A DNA stretch of 64,000 nt from Mesorhizobium sp. B2-1-1 (GTDB lineage Bacteria > Pseudomonadota > Alphaproteobacteria > Rhizobiales > Rhizobiaceae), in the NCBI RefSeq assembly GCF_006442975.2, contig NZ_CP083954.1, positions 3,727,501 through 3,791,500 of the forward strand, in the 5' to 3' direction. The position numbers and the translations under genes are program-made. Under the pieces are notes generated by a model. The model was not told where the DNA came from and did no database searches. It saw only the letters and a list, made by a program, of their open reading frames with translations. Positions 47,763-57,196 of the stretch are shown in pieces (the first letter of the stretch is position 1; each line of letters begins with the position of its first letter).

Positions 47763-49652
47763 TTACTGCTTGGTCTCCAGGTTCGTGCCCAGCGTATCCT
47801 TGACGAAGATCATGCCGATGACGAGCGACATCGCCGCGATTATCACGGGATACCAGAGGCCATAATAGATGTCGCCCCTGTAGGCACTGAGCGCGAACAC
47901 CGTCGCCGGCAGCAACCCGCCGAACCAGCCATTGCCGATATGGTAGGGCAGCGACATGCCGGTGTAGCGGATGCGGGTCGGGAACATCTCGACCAGGATG
48001 GCCGCGATCGGACCGTAGACCATGGTCACGAACAGGACGAGGACGAACAGGATGGCGATCGTCATAGGCCAGTTCACGGCCGCAGGGTCGGCGAACATGG
48101 CGAAGGCACCGCCGCCGGGTATGTTGTAGACGGTGACCTCAGGCGCACCGGCAGCCTCGTCGGCGGTCAAAAGCTTGTCCTTGATAGCCTGATCGGTAGG
48201 AACCGTCGCCTTCTCGCCGGCGCGGATGGCGGCGGCGTCGAGCTTCAGTTCGGGATTGGCAGCGACAAACGCGTCGAGCTTCTGGTCCGGTATCTTGATC
48301 GCAGCACGCTTCAGCGGATATCCGCCGTCCTGCAGCGACATGTTGACGGCCTTGACGAAGGCGGCCTCCTTGGCCTTGGCCTGGTCGCCCGCGGCGACAG
48401 CATCGTAGGATGCCACCGTTTCATTGCCGATCTTGACCGAAGCAGCCGTACCGGGTGCCGCCGTGGAAACGACGTCATAGGGCACCGAGTTCTTGGTCAG
48501 GAACGAGGTCGCGATGTCGCAAGACGTCGTGAACTTGGCGGTGCCCACCGGATTGAACTGGAACCTGCAGTCGCCGGGTGCCGCGGTCACCGTCGCGCGG
48601 GTGCTCTGCTGTGCCTCGGCAAGGGCCGGATTGGCGGCCCACGTCAATGCCTTGAACAGCGGGAAGGTGCAGACGATCGCCAGTGCGAGCCCGGCCATGA
48701 TGATCGGTTTGCGGCCGATCTTGTCGGAGAGCCAGCCGAACACGACGAAGAAGATGGAGCCCAGCGCAAGCGCGATGGCGATCATGATGTTGACCGACTG
48801 TGCGTCCAGCTTCAACACGTTCTGGAGGAAGAACAGGGCGTAGAACTGGCCGTTATACCAGACCACGGCCTGGCCAGCCGTAAGGCCGAGCAGTGCCAGC
48901 AGCGCGATCTTGGCGTTCTTCCACTGGCCGAAGGCTTCCGAGAGCGGTGCCTTGGAACCCTTGCCCTCTTCCTTCATGCGCTGGAAGGTGGGGGATTCGG
49001 AAAGCGACAGCCGGATCCAGATGGAAATGCCGAGCAACAGGAACGATACGATGAAAGGAACGCGCCAGCCCCAGGCGGCATAGGTTTCCTTGCTCATCGA
49101 GCCCTGGACGATCAGGATGACGATCAGCGACAGGAACAGGCCGAGTGTGGCGGTCGTCTGGATCCACGACGTATAGTAGCCGCGCCGGTCGTCCGGCGCA
49201 TGCTCGGCGACATAGGTGGCCGCGCCGCCATATTCGCCGCCCAGTGCCAAGCCCTGGAGCATGCGCAGGATGATCAGGATCACCGGAGCCGCGATGCCGA
49301 GGCTCGCATAACCAGGCAGCAAGCCCACCAGGAAGGTCGACAGGCCCATGATCGTCATGGTGACGAGGAAGGTATATTTACGGCCGACAAGGTCGCCGAT
49401 GCGGCCGAACAGCAAAGCGCCGAACGGACGGACGAGGAAGCCGGCGGCGAAAGCCAGCAGCGCGAAAATATTGCGCGTCGCTTCCGGAATGGTCGGGCTG
49501 AAAAAGGTCGAACCAATAAAGGCCGCGAGCGATCCGTAGAGATAAAAATCGTACCATTCGAAAACGGTGCCGAGCGAAGAAGCGAAGATGACTTTCTTCT
49601 CTTCTCGCGTCATGCCGCGGCTCTTTCCGCTGGCGGTCGATGCGATAGCCAT
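47763..49652 (-). CDS. MFS transporter, metabolite:H+ symporter (MHS) family, with large insertion
   Basis: 629 residues, whereas MHS members have about 430-450. The N-terminal part (SSLGTVFEWYDFYLYGSLA, FGALLFGRIGDLVGRKYTF, RMLQGLALGGEYGGAA) and TM7-9 are standard, ending near residue 338. A hydrophilic insertion of about 187 residues (341-527, Cys at 362 and 378) separates TM9 from TM10; by topology it would be periplasmic. The rest (MTIAILFVLVLFVTMVYGP to the end) is standard. The substrate is probably an organic acid. GGAGGAG precedes the ATG. Confidence 0.88.
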   Translation of the reverse strand: MAIASTASGKSRGMTREEKKVIFASSLGTVFEWYDFYLYGSLAAFIGSTFFSPTIPEATRNIFALLAFAAGFLVRPFGALLFGRIGDLVGRKYTFLVTMTIMGLSTFLVGLLPGYASLGIAAPVILIILRMLQGLALGGEYGGAATYVAEHAPDDRRGYYTSWIQTTATLGLFLSLIVILIVQGSMSKETYAAWGWRVPFIVSFLLLGISIWIRLSLSESPTFQRMKEEGKGSKAPLSEAFGQWKNAKIALLALLGLTAGQAVVWYNGQFYALFFLQNVLKLDAQSVNIMIAIALALGSIFFVVFGWLSDKIGRKPIIMAGLALAIVCTFPLFKALTWAANPALAEAQQSTRATVTAAPGDCRFQFNPVGTAKFTTSCDIATSFLTKNSVPYDVVSTAAPGTAASVKIGNETVASYDAVAAGDQAKAKEAAFVKAVNMSLQDGGYPLKRAAIKIPDQKLDAFVAANPELKLDAAAIRAGEKATVPTDQAIKDKLLTADEAAGAPEVTVYNIPGGGAFAMFADPAAVNWPMTIAILFVLVLFVTMVYGPIAAILVEMFPTRIRYTGMSLPYHIGNGWFGGLLPATVFALSAYRGDIYYGLWYPVIIAAMSLVIGMIFVKDTLGTNLETKQ

Positions 49653-49776
49653 TGAGATGCTCCTCCCGTGAGACCCTTGTGCTCGATGCAGCGCCCCTGC
49701 GTTCGCATTTCTCTCCGAACGCAGACTCGCGGCAGCAATCACGGGAAAAATGACAGAAAGCGCCTGCCAACGGCAG

Positions 49777-49804
49777 ATGACTTTGGGATTATGACTTTGG
49801 TATT
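49777..49804. repeat. Short tandem duplication
   Basis: ATGACTTTGGGATT and ATGACTTTGGTATT lie head-to-tail with one mismatch in the 171-base gap between the ATP12 gene end and the start of the MHS transporter gene. Meaning unknown. Confidence 0.6.
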
Positions 49805-49824
49805 AGGTGCGGTGCGGTGGCCGG

Positions 49825-50616
49825 TCAGCCTTCGAGCGCCTCGATAAGACCGACGGCAGCCATCATGTCGCGCTTACGGGCGGAGCGGCGCGCGACAGCC
49901 TCCGCATCCTGTCCCCAATGCTCGATCTGCCAATCCTCGTCGACATGGCCGGCAGTCCAGGCCGCCTCACCGCCGAGTTCGCCGAAATCCACGGCCAACG
50001 CCAGCAGCGCCGAACCGGTCAGCGAGGTCATGACGTGGATCGCTGCCAGGCGCAGCGGCTCGGCGCGCTGGGCAAGATGCGCACCCAGCACAGCAATGGT
50101 TTCGCGCGGTTGATCGACGTGAATGATGCCCTCGGCAAGGTTGAAGCGAGCGCCGAGTGCTGCCTGCGCCCAGTCGAGGACAGGATCCCACAGCTCGTTC
50201 TGCCGCTCGACCAAGCCTTGTGGTGCGTCGGCGCGATAACAGAGCAGATCCGACGAGGCAAAGCGCAGTATGTCCTCCAGCACCGCCTGCGGATCGCTGG
50301 CGACGCCGTCGAGCGCGGTGTTGACGAGACGCATCACCGGCATCGACACCGGATCGATGGTCTCGCCCTGGGCGGCGAATTCATCGGCGACCAGCGATGC
50401 CGCCTTCTCGGTCGGCAGCGTCAGCAGCGCCTTGCCCGGCGTGCGCACCGGTTTGCCGTCGAGATGGACGGCAAAGCCATCATCGGCCGGCGCGACCGAA
50501 ACGATCTTGTAAAAACGCTTCGGCAGCGGCTTCTTCATCTGGATCTGGGCGCGGCGCACCGGATCGGGGTCGGAGAGCAGTTTCCCCGCCTCGAGATCGC
50601 TGAGGATATCGCGCAT
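49825..50616 (-). CDS. ATP12-family F1-ATPase assembly chaperone
   Basis: 263 residues. ATP12 family proteins bind the F1 alpha subunit during assembly and are shared by alphaproteobacteria and mitochondria. Features: an N-terminal beta-rich part (KRFYKIVSVAPADDGFAVHLDGKPVRTPGK) and a helical C-terminal part (SSDLLCYRADAPQGLVERQNELWDPVLDWA). The ATG giving MRDILSDLEAGK lies one base after the stop of the EamA transporter gene. Confidence 0.92.
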   Translation of the reverse strand: MRDILSDLEAGKLLSDPDPVRRAQIQMKKPLPKRFYKIVSVAPADDGFAVHLDGKPVRTPGKALLTLPTEKAASLVADEFAAQGETIDPVSMPVMRLVNTALDGVASDPQAVLEDILRFASSDLLCYRADAPQGLVERQNELWDPVLDWAQAALGARFNLAEGIIHVDQPRETIAVLGAHLAQRAEPLRLAAIHVMTSLTGSALLALAVDFGELGGEAAWTAGHVDEDWQIEHWGQDAEAVARRSARKRDMMAAVGLIEALEG

Positions 50617-50617
50617 G

Positions 50618-51541
50618 TCAGCCTCCTTCGGCCGTCTGCTGGCGCGGCGGCCTGTTGACGATGACCAGACCGGCGGCAATGAGACCAAGTGCCAGAAAAA
50701 TGCGTATGGTCAGCGGCTCGTTCAAGAACAGGGCGCCGCACAGCACGCCGAAGACCGGCGACAGGAACGTGAAACTCGACAGGCTGGAGGCGGGATAGCG
50801 CCGCAGCAGCCAGAACCACAACACATAGGTGAAGGCGACGACATAGAGCGCCTGGAAAAGCAGGGCCAAAGTCGGCAACAGCGTGGGATCGCGCACGGAG
50901 GGGCCGGCCAGAGGCAACACCAGGACGCCGACGATCGCAGCGCCGGAGAGTTGATAGAGCAGCAGCTTTTCGGCGCTCGTCTCGACCAGCTTCGAGCGCT
51001 TGATGAGAATATTGGTCAAGGCCCAGACGAATCCGGAGCCAAGGCTCAGCAGATCGCCGAACAGCATGTCCCCGCTGCCGCCGAGCTTGTCGGAAAAGAC
51101 CGCGGCGAGGCCGGCAAAGGCAAGCAGAAGGCCAAGGGATTTGCGCAGGCTGATCGGCTCGCCGAGCAGGAAATGCCCTCCCAGCAGCATCCAGAACGGC
51201 ATGGTGTTGACCAGCAGCGTGTTGCGGGCGACCGTGGTGTGCTCCAGCCCGACATAAAGGCAGAGGAACTCGATGCCGAAGAGCACGCCGACTGCAATGC
51301 CCGCGAGCAATGTCCCGTCCCTCTTGAAAAGCGAAATGCCGCGCCAGCGGCACCAGAGGAAGACGCAGAGCCCGCCGATAACCGAGCGCGCGATCGACAG
51401 GAAAACCGGATCATAGCCGGCATAGGAGATCTTGGCGGCGACATAATTCAGGCCCCAGGAGAACGTCAGGCCGACCATTATGGCGGCGGCCGCCATGTCG
51501 ACCGCATCGCGACGGTCGAGCGCATCGGCAGCGCCGCTCAT
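50618..51541 (-). CDS. EamA/DMT-family transporter
   Basis: 307 residues with ten predicted membrane segments in two EamA repeats (FSWGLNYVAAKISYAG and RNTLLVNTMPFWMLLGGHFLLGE in the first; GSGFVWALTNILIKRSK and SSLSSFTFLSPVFGVLCGALFLNE in the second). It exports or imports an unknown metabolite. The start codon lies two bases past the end of the pseudouridine synthase gene, so the RluC-type gene, this gene and the ATP12 gene are co-transcribed. Confidence 0.9.
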   Translation of the reverse strand: MSGAADALDRRDAVDMAAAAIMVGLTFSWGLNYVAAKISYAGYDPVFLSIARSVIGGLCVFLWCRWRGISLFKRDGTLLAGIAVGVLFGIEFLCLYVGLEHTTVARNTLLVNTMPFWMLLGGHFLLGEPISLRKSLGLLLAFAGLAAVFSDKLGGSGDMLFGDLLSLGSGFVWALTNILIKRSKLVETSAEKLLLYQLSGAAIVGVLVLPLAGPSVRDPTLLPTLALLFQALYVVAFTYVLWFWLLRRYPASSLSSFTFLSPVFGVLCGALFLNEPLTIRIFLALGLIAAGLVIVNRPPRQQTAEGG

Positions 51542-51543
51542 GG

Positions 51544-52524
51544 TCAATCCTCCGCACTGGCGTCGTCGAAGCCGATCAGGTTCCAGCTCTGGCGCATATG
51601 CGGCGGCATAGGCGCGGTGACGTCGATGAAACCCTGGTCCGGATGCGGGATGACGATGCGGCGCGCGTGCAGATGCAGGCGATTCTGCATCCCACCCGGA
51701 AAATCCCAGTTGGTGTCGGCCTCGAAATATTTGGGATCGCCGATGATGGGACAACCGATATGGGCGGCATGAACGCGCAATTGATGGGTGCGGCCGGTAT
51801 AGGGCTCCATCTCCAGCCAGGTCAGCGCCTGCGCCGCCTGCTCGATGATGCGATAGTAGGATACGGCATGGTCGGCGCCCTTTTCGCCGTGCTTGGCAAT
51901 GCGCACCCGATCGCCATCCGGCGTGGCTTCCTTGATCAGCCAGGTCGATATCTTATCCTCGCGCTTGGGCGGCACGCCCTTGACCAAAGCCCAGTAGGTC
52001 TTCTTGGTCTCGCGGGCGCGAAACGCCTCGGAGAGCTTCATCGCCGCCAGCCGGGTGCGGGCGACGACCAGCACGCCAGACGTGTCGCGATCGAGCCGGT
52101 GCACCAGCCGCGGCTTCTCGCCCTTCTGGTTGCGCCAGGCTTCCAACATGTCGTCGACGTTACGGGTGACGCCCGAGCCGCCCTGCACGGCAAGGCCAGC
52201 CGGCTTGTTGAAGACGAAAACCTTCGGATCCTCATGGATCAGCATCTTTGCCAGGACTTCGGCATCGCCCTGGTTGCGGATCGAATGGCCGGTCAGCGGG
52301 CTGTCGCCCTTCTTGTCCACTTCCAGCGGTGGAATGCGCACCGTCTGGCCAGGCTCGACACGGGTGTCGGCCTTGACGCGGCCGCCGTCGACGCGGATCT
52401 GCCCGGACCGAAGCAGCTTCTGCAGATGACCAAAGCCAAGGCCCGGGAAATGGGTCTTGAACCAGCGGTCGAGCCGCATGCCCGCCTCGCCGGCCTCCAC
52501 CGTGATCTGTTCAACGCCTGCCAT
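51544..52524 (-). CDS. rluC: RluA-family pseudouridine synthase (RluC/RluD-like)
   Basis: 326 residues. An N-terminal S4 RNA-binding domain (MRLDRWFKTHFPGLGFGHLQKLLRSGQIRVDG) precedes the catalytic domain with the nucleophilic aspartate in HRLDRDTSG. It isomerises uridines of 23S rRNA; the N-terminal S4 domain points to RluC/RluD rather than RluA. First gene of the co-transcribed group RluC-EamA-ATP12. Confidence 0.92.
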   Translation of the reverse strand: MAGVEQITVEAGEAGMRLDRWFKTHFPGLGFGHLQKLLRSGQIRVDGGRVKADTRVEPGQTVRIPPLEVDKKGDSPLTGHSIRNQGDAEVLAKMLIHEDPKVFVFNKPAGLAVQGGSGVTRNVDDMLEAWRNQKGEKPRLVHRLDRDTSGVLVVARTRLAAMKLSEAFRARETKKTYWALVKGVPPKREDKISTWLIKEATPDGDRVRIAKHGEKGADHAVSYYRIIEQAAQALTWLEMEPYTGRTHQLRVHAAHIGCPIIGDPKYFEADTNWDFPGGMQNRLHLHARRIVIPHPDQGFIDVTAPMPPHMRQSWNLIGFDDASAED

Positions 52525-52584
52525 ATTGTTTTCGCTTACCCGGTTCCTGGCAGGCCCAAGCCTGCTCTCGGCGCGGCAATAGCA

Positions 52585-52959
52585 TTAAGGCAGGCTTCTT
52601 GCGAGCCAAAGACCCAAAAACAGGGCAATGATGGCGCCAATCACGCTGGCCAGCGCATATCCAAACGCCGGCAAGGTGGCTCCCCGCTCCCACAAGGTCG
52701 CGAAATCGAGCGAAAAGGCGGAAAACGTCGTGAAGCCGCCTAAGATGCCGGTGGCAACAAACAGCCTGAGTTCGTTAGACCCGCCGCGGCGCGCCAGGGC
52801 GGCGATGAACAGGCCCATCGCGAACGAACCGACGATGTTGATCGCCATCGTGCCCCAGGGATAGTTGGGACCGACAAGGCGCAGCGAGCCCATATTGGTC
52901 AGATGGCGAACGCCGGCGCCAATGCCGCCGCCGGCGGCCACGAGAAGCAGATTGAACAT
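52585..52959 (-). CDS. crcB: Fluoride ion channel CrcB (Fluc)
   Basis: 124 residues and four membrane segments. The family signatures are AGGGIGAGVRHL, WGTMAINIVGSFAMG and GGFTTFSAFS. Exports fluoride as an antiparallel dimer. The single gene suggests a homodimer. The ATG giving MFNLLLVAAGG is used; no fluoride riboswitch was recognised in the 67 bases upstream. It lies upstream of the RluC-type gene on the same strand. Confidence 0.92.
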   Translation of the reverse strand: MFNLLLVAAGGGIGAGVRHLTNMGSLRLVGPNYPWGTMAINIVGSFAMGLFIAALARRGGSNELRLFVATGILGGFTTFSAFSLDFATLWERGATLPAFGYALASVIGAIIALFLGLWLARSLP

Positions 52960-53026
52960 CGCCGTATACTGTCCCCGACTATTCATACCTATCCGGCGCG
53001 CCGGCTACGTTCGAAAACTTGCCAGC

Positions 53027-53857
53027 TCAGGTAGTTTCTGCTTTTTTCGGCTTGGTCGAGCCGATCATCTTCCAGTTCTTGTAGAACATCGAATTGATCC
53101 TCTCGACACTCACCGAGACGATGGCGAGAAGGCCGGCGATAAGCCTGGGGACCGGGGACGGCCTGATAATGTCCATGAATACGCAGTAGCGACGACCGTC
53201 ATACTCGTTGACCGAGCGATGCAGCAGCGTGTCGTCGAAAATGAACAGCGGATTGTCGTACCAATAGTTCTTGACGTTGCCGCATTCGACGAAGATCTCT
53301 GACTTCACCGGAATGAGGTTGTAGAGGATGCGGAGGCTGAGCCGCAGCGGTCCGAAGTGCCAGGAGGTCGATTCGCGTTTGCTGAAGACCGAGACGGCAA
53401 TCGTCTTGATGTATTTGAAATCCTTGTTGAACTCGGCGACGTTGTCTATCCTGTGCTTGCCATACCATTGGTAGACATACATGCCGCGCCGGCCGGCGCC
53501 GAAATTGGCGTCGATGTCGGCGATGATTTCGGCCTTGCGCGCCTTGAAGACATCCAAGACCTCGTTGACTTCGCGCTGATAATCCTGCGGGAACTGCTCC
53601 AGCTTCCACACGCCCGGATTTCTGTAGCACAGGAGGTCGACCAGCAGGTTGAATGGCGAAAGCAGCCAGGTGAAGAGGCCATTGCCCAGGAAATAGCCGC
53701 TGAACAGGGACAGATTCTTGCGGTCGTTGCGCAGCACGTCGATCAGGCCGCAAACCACGAAAATCGTCGTGAGGATCGGAATGAAATAGAAGCCAAGGGC
53801 AAGGAGCGGGATGGCAATGGCGAATTTGCGAAGGGTCTTGCGAAGGGTTTTTGTCAT
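53027..53857 (-). CDS. Aspartyl/asparaginyl beta-hydroxylase family protein (LpxO-like)
   Basis: 276 residues. One or two N-terminal membrane segments (FAIAIPLLALGFYFIPILTTIFVV) are followed by the dioxygenase domain with LFIFDDTLLHRSVNEYDGRRYCVFMDIIRP, which carries the iron-binding His and the 2-oxoglutarate-binding Arg. LpxO hydroxylates a lipid A acyl chain in Gram-negative bacteria; this substrate is an inference. It stands alone downstream of a gene remnant. Confidence 0.82.
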   Translation of the reverse strand: MTKTLRKTLRKFAIAIPLLALGFYFIPILTTIFVVCGLIDVLRNDRKNLSLFSGYFLGNGLFTWLLSPFNLLVDLLCYRNPGVWKLEQFPQDYQREVNEVLDVFKARKAEIIADIDANFGAGRRGMYVYQWYGKHRIDNVAEFNKDFKYIKTIAVSVFSKRESTSWHFGPLRLSLRILYNLIPVKSEIFVECGNVKNYWYDNPLFIFDDTLLHRSVNEYDGRRYCVFMDIIRPSPVPRLIAGLLAIVSVSVERINSMFYKNWKMIGSTKPKKAETT

Positions 53858-53905
53858 TTTTCCACGCGCCGAGCGCGATCCTGTTGCGAATGAATAGTGC
53901 CAAAT

Positions 53906-54187
53906 TCACGACAACGACCACCGCCCGGCCGTGCGCCTTGATAAGGTCTTTTGGGTTGCCGCACAACGGCCACGGCATCGTGGCCCGGCTGACTGCCTTG
54001 CCGAGACCTCGAACTGTCGCGGGGTCAGGATGTCGACCGTTACCTGCTCTTCCTCCGGCCGGCTCGGAAGCTGCGGCATTGGCATCGATATAATCGTGGC
54101 CGCGAGCAGCGCGTGCAGAAGAACCGACGTGGAAATACCCCAGGTGAAGCCTCGTTTCGGACCGCAACCGCCACCGGCCGTCGCAAG
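53906..54187 (-). pseudogene. Remnant of a TonB/DUF930-like envelope protein
   Basis: In the gap after rarA an open frame without a proper start reads PKRGFTWGISTSVLLHALLA then TIISMPMPQLPSRPEEEQVT and VDILTPRQFE (54163 to about 53996). A basic start, one membrane segment and a Pro/Glu-rich stretch are the N-terminal layout of rhizobial DUF930/TonB-like proteins. The remainder is composition-wise noise and ends at a stop at 53906. I read it as a truncated gene fragment. Confidence 0.5.
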
Positions 54188-54191
54188 CCTG

Positions 54192-55499
54192 CTATTCCCG
54201 CTCTTTGCGCAGCTTTGCCCAGTAGTCGAGCCGTTTCCTGATATCGCGCTCGAAACCGCGTTCGGGTGGGTCGTAGAAGGTCTGGCGGCCCATCTTTTCC
54301 GGAAAATAGTCCTGGCCGGAAAACGCGTCCGGTTCGTCATGATCATAGCGGTAGCCGGCACCGTAATCTTCGTCCTTCATCAACTTTGTCGGCGCGTTGA
54401 GGATGTGCTTGGGCGGCAGCAGCGAGCCGTGCTCCTTGGCGGCACGCGTGGCGGCTTTGAAGGCGGTGTAGACCGCGTTGGATTTGGGCGCCGTGGCGAG
54501 ATAGACGGTGGCCTCGGCGAAGGCGAGTTCGCCCTCGGGCGAACCCAGATAATCGTAGGCGTCCTTGGCCGCGTTGGCGACAACCAATGCCTGGGGATCG
54601 GCCAGCCCGATGTCCTCCATCGCCATGCGCACCAGCCGCCGGCCGAGATAGAGCGGATCCTCGCCAGCGTCGAACATGCGCGCGAGGTAGTAGAGCGCGG
54701 CATCGGGATCGGAGCCGCGCACGGATTTGTGCAGCGCCGAGATCAAATTGTAATGACCGTCCTGGCCCTTGTCGTAGATCGGCGCCCGACGCTGGATGAT
54801 GCGCTGCAAGCCTTCGGGACCGAACACTTCGCCTGGTTTGGCGGCGCGCCAAACTTCTTCCGCCAGCGTCAGCGAGGCCCGGCCATCGCCGTCGCTCATG
54901 CGGATGAGCATCGCTCGCGCCTCATCATCGAGCGGCAGCGCCCTGCCCTCCGTCTCTTCGGCCCTGGCCAGAAGCTTTGCGATGCTTTCCTCGCCAAGCG
55001 AATGGAAAACCAGCACGCGCGCACGCGACAGCAGAGCTGCATTGAGCTCGAAGGACGGATTTTCGGTGGTAGCGCCGACGAGCACGACGGTGCCGTCTTC
55101 CATGACTGGAAGGAAGCCGTCCTGCTGGGCGCGGTTGAAGCGGTGGATCTCGTCGACGAACAGCAGGGTCTGGCGGCCATTGGCGCGGCGCAGCTTGGCC
55201 GCCTCGAACACTTTCTTCAGCTCGGCTACGCCGGAGAAAACCGCCGAAATCTGCTCGAAGGCAAGGCTGGTTTCACCGGCAAGCAGGCGCGCCACCGTGG
55301 TCTTGCCGGTGCCGGGCGGCCCCCAGAAAATCATGGAGCCGAGCGAACCGGAATTAATCAGCCGGGTCAGTGCGCCATCGGGGCCGGTCAGATGCTCCTG
55401 GCCGACGACCTCGCCAAGGTTTTTCGGGCGCAGCCTGTCTGCCAGCGGCCGGCCTGGCGGCGCCTTTTCCGGTTCATCGACACTGAACAGATCGGCCAT
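54192..55499 (-). CDS. rarA: Replication-associated recombination protein RarA (MgsA)
   Basis: 435 residues, AAA+ clamp-loader-like ATPase. Walker A GPPGTGKTTVARLLAG, Walker B LLFVDEIHRFN, a sensor ATTENPSF, and the C-terminal MgsA tetramerisation domain (YLARMFDAGEDPLYLGRRLVRMAMEDIGLADP). It acts at stalled replication forks. Located 45 bases downstream of the DegP-type gene, so co-transcription is possible. Confidence 0.96.
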   Translation of the reverse strand: MADLFSVDEPEKAPPGRPLADRLRPKNLGEVVGQEHLTGPDGALTRLINSGSLGSMIFWGPPGTGKTTVARLLAGETSLAFEQISAVFSGVAELKKVFEAAKLRRANGRQTLLFVDEIHRFNRAQQDGFLPVMEDGTVVLVGATTENPSFELNAALLSRARVLVFHSLGEESIAKLLARAEETEGRALPLDDEARAMLIRMSDGDGRASLTLAEEVWRAAKPGEVFGPEGLQRIIQRRAPIYDKGQDGHYNLISALHKSVRGSDPDAALYYLARMFDAGEDPLYLGRRLVRMAMEDIGLADPQALVVANAAKDAYDYLGSPEGELAFAEATVYLATAPKSNAVYTAFKAATRAAKEHGSLLPPKHILNAPTKLMKDEDYGAGYRYDHDEPDAFSGQDYFPEKMGRQTFYDPPERGFERDIRKRLDYWAKLRKERE

Positions 55500-55544
55500 G
55501 CACTTCTTTTTGGGTTTGGAGCGCGATCTCTTCAGCGATCGAGC

Positions 55545-57035
55545 TCAGTAACGCAACACCTGGCGCAGTATCTGCCCGCCGCGCTCGACGGTAAAGCGCC
55601 ACCAGCGCGTATCCTGCTGGGAAGCCTGCGCCAGCGTCGCCGCCGTATCGATTGTCGTGCCGTTGACCTCGCGCACGATGTCGCCCGGCTGGAAGCCGAA
55701 ATCGGCGGCCGGCGAATCGCGATTGATGTCGACCACGGTGACGCCCTTGATGTCGGTGCGCAGGCCGAGCTTCTGAGCCAGCCGCGGCGATAATTCCGCA
55801 ACCTTGGCGCCCGAGAAGGGGCTGCGGCCATGCAGCGTCACCTCCGAGGGTTTTGCACCCTCGGGCGCGCGTTCCAGGGCGATGTCCATCGCCGCCTGCT
55901 GGCCTTTGGTCAGCACCGCGAAATTGGCCTTTGTACCGATCGACAGCGTCGCCATGCGATAGTCCAGTGCCTCGATGCTCTCGACCGGCTTGCCGTTGAT
56001 CTGCAGGACGACATCGCCAGGCTTCAATCCGGCCTTGCCGGCCGGTCCGGACGCGTCAACGGACGAGACCAGCGCGCCGGCAGGCTTTTCCATGCCGAGC
56101 GATTCAGCGATCTGCGGCGTCACCGCTTCGAACTCGGCCCCGATGTAAGGCCGCTCGAAGAAATCGAGACCGGCCTTGGCGGCATCGGCGAAAGCGCGCA
56201 CCATATTGGCAGGAATGGCAAAGCCGATGCCGATCGAGCCGCCGCTGCGGCTGAAGATGGCGGTGTTGATGCCGACCAGCTGGCCGCCCATGTTGATCAG
56301 CGCGCCGCCGGAATTGCCGGGATTGATGGCAGCGTCCGTCTGGATGAAATAACCCGAATCCGAAACGCCTATATGGCTGCGGGCAAGTGCGGAAACGATG
56401 CCGCTCGTGGTGGTCTGCCCGACACCGAAAGGATTGCCGATGGCCAGCACCAGGTCACCGACTTCGAGCGCATCGGAATCGCCGATGGCGATGACCGGGA
56501 ATGGCTTGTCGGATTCGATCTTGAGCACGGCAAGATCGAGCGTCTCGTCCTTGAGCATCACCTTGCTGGTGAATTCGCGCCCGTCGGCGGTCGCGACCTT
56601 CACCTCGTCGGCATTCTTGATGACGTGGAAATTGGTGACGATGACGCCGCTCGGATCGACAAGCACGCCCGAGCCCAGGGAGGACTGCGCGCGCGGCTGC
56701 GCGCGACCGAAGAATTCTTCGAAGAACGGATCGCCTTCGAAGGGCGAAACGACCTTGGCCGTTTGCGAGGCATAGACATTGACCACGGCCGGCGCCGTCT
56801 GCTTGACCAATGGCGCGAACGACAACTGCACCTCCTCACGGCCGAACGGCACGCGCTTGTCGGGGCCCGAGGTGGCGTTTTCGCCCTCGACGCCGTGCAG
56901 CAGGTCGGTGAGCACGTCGGAGAGGCCCGGATCGGCTTTGGGGGCATCCTCGGCCAATGCCTGCCGGACTGTCGGCGTGGTTGCGAACGCCATAAAGGCG
57001 CAGAGCAGAACCAGGGACAGTCTTTTAGCGCGCAT
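55545..57035 (-). CDS. DegP/DegQ-type periplasmic serine endoprotease
   Basis: 496 residues. Signal peptide (AKRLSLVLLCAFMAFATTPTVRQALA), then a trypsin-like domain with the triad His in TNFHVIKNADE, Asp in ETLDLAVLKIE and Ser in INPGNSGGALIN; two PDZ domains follow (about 300-385 and 405-490). It degrades misfolded periplasmic proteins. CGGAGGA precedes the ATG. It belongs to the multi-gene DegP family common in rhizobia. Confidence 0.94.
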   Translation of the reverse strand: MRAKRLSLVLLCAFMAFATTPTVRQALAEDAPKADPGLSDVLTDLLHGVEGENATSGPDKRVPFGREEVQLSFAPLVKQTAPAVVNVYASQTAKVVSPFEGDPFFEEFFGRAQPRAQSSLGSGVLVDPSGVIVTNFHVIKNADEVKVATADGREFTSKVMLKDETLDLAVLKIESDKPFPVIAIGDSDALEVGDLVLAIGNPFGVGQTTTSGIVSALARSHIGVSDSGYFIQTDAAINPGNSGGALINMGGQLVGINTAIFSRSGGSIGIGFAIPANMVRAFADAAKAGLDFFERPYIGAEFEAVTPQIAESLGMEKPAGALVSSVDASGPAGKAGLKPGDVVLQINGKPVESIEALDYRMATLSIGTKANFAVLTKGQQAAMDIALERAPEGAKPSEVTLHGRSPFSGAKVAELSPRLAQKLGLRTDIKGVTVVDINRDSPAADFGFQPGDIVREVNGTTIDTAATLAQASQQDTRWWRFTVERGGQILRQVLRY

Positions 57036-57151
57036 TGCGAATCCTCCGTGCGAGTTGGGGCGCATTGTCCCGACGAATGTGCAAAATGAAAGGCTAAGGC
57101 GATTAAATCGAATTATTTTGACGCAGGAGCAGCCGAGGCGGCCAGAATATG

Positions 57152-57174
57152 AAAAAGGGGCCCGCAGGCCCCTT
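57152..57174 (-). terminator. Rho-independent terminator of the ribosomal protein operon
   Basis: Minus strand: AGGGGCC, four-base loop, GGCCCCT followed by TTTTTC. It lies 23 bases after the rplQ stop and ends the long spc-alpha transcript. Confidence 0.88.
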
Positions 57175-57196
57175 AAATCATTTGAAAAGCGAAGCC

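Noticed and set aside
49777..49804. Attachment-site-like direct repeat next to the ATP12 gene
   Set aside because: No integrase, tRNA or mobile genes nearby; it is only a 14-base tandem copy.
52525..53026. Fluoride riboswitch searched for near crcB
   Set aside because: The 67-base upstream gap shows no recognisable pseudoknot arrangement.
57036..57196. A possible small gene between the DegP-type gene and rplQ
   Set aside because: The gap contains only the operon terminator and the promoter region of the protease gene.
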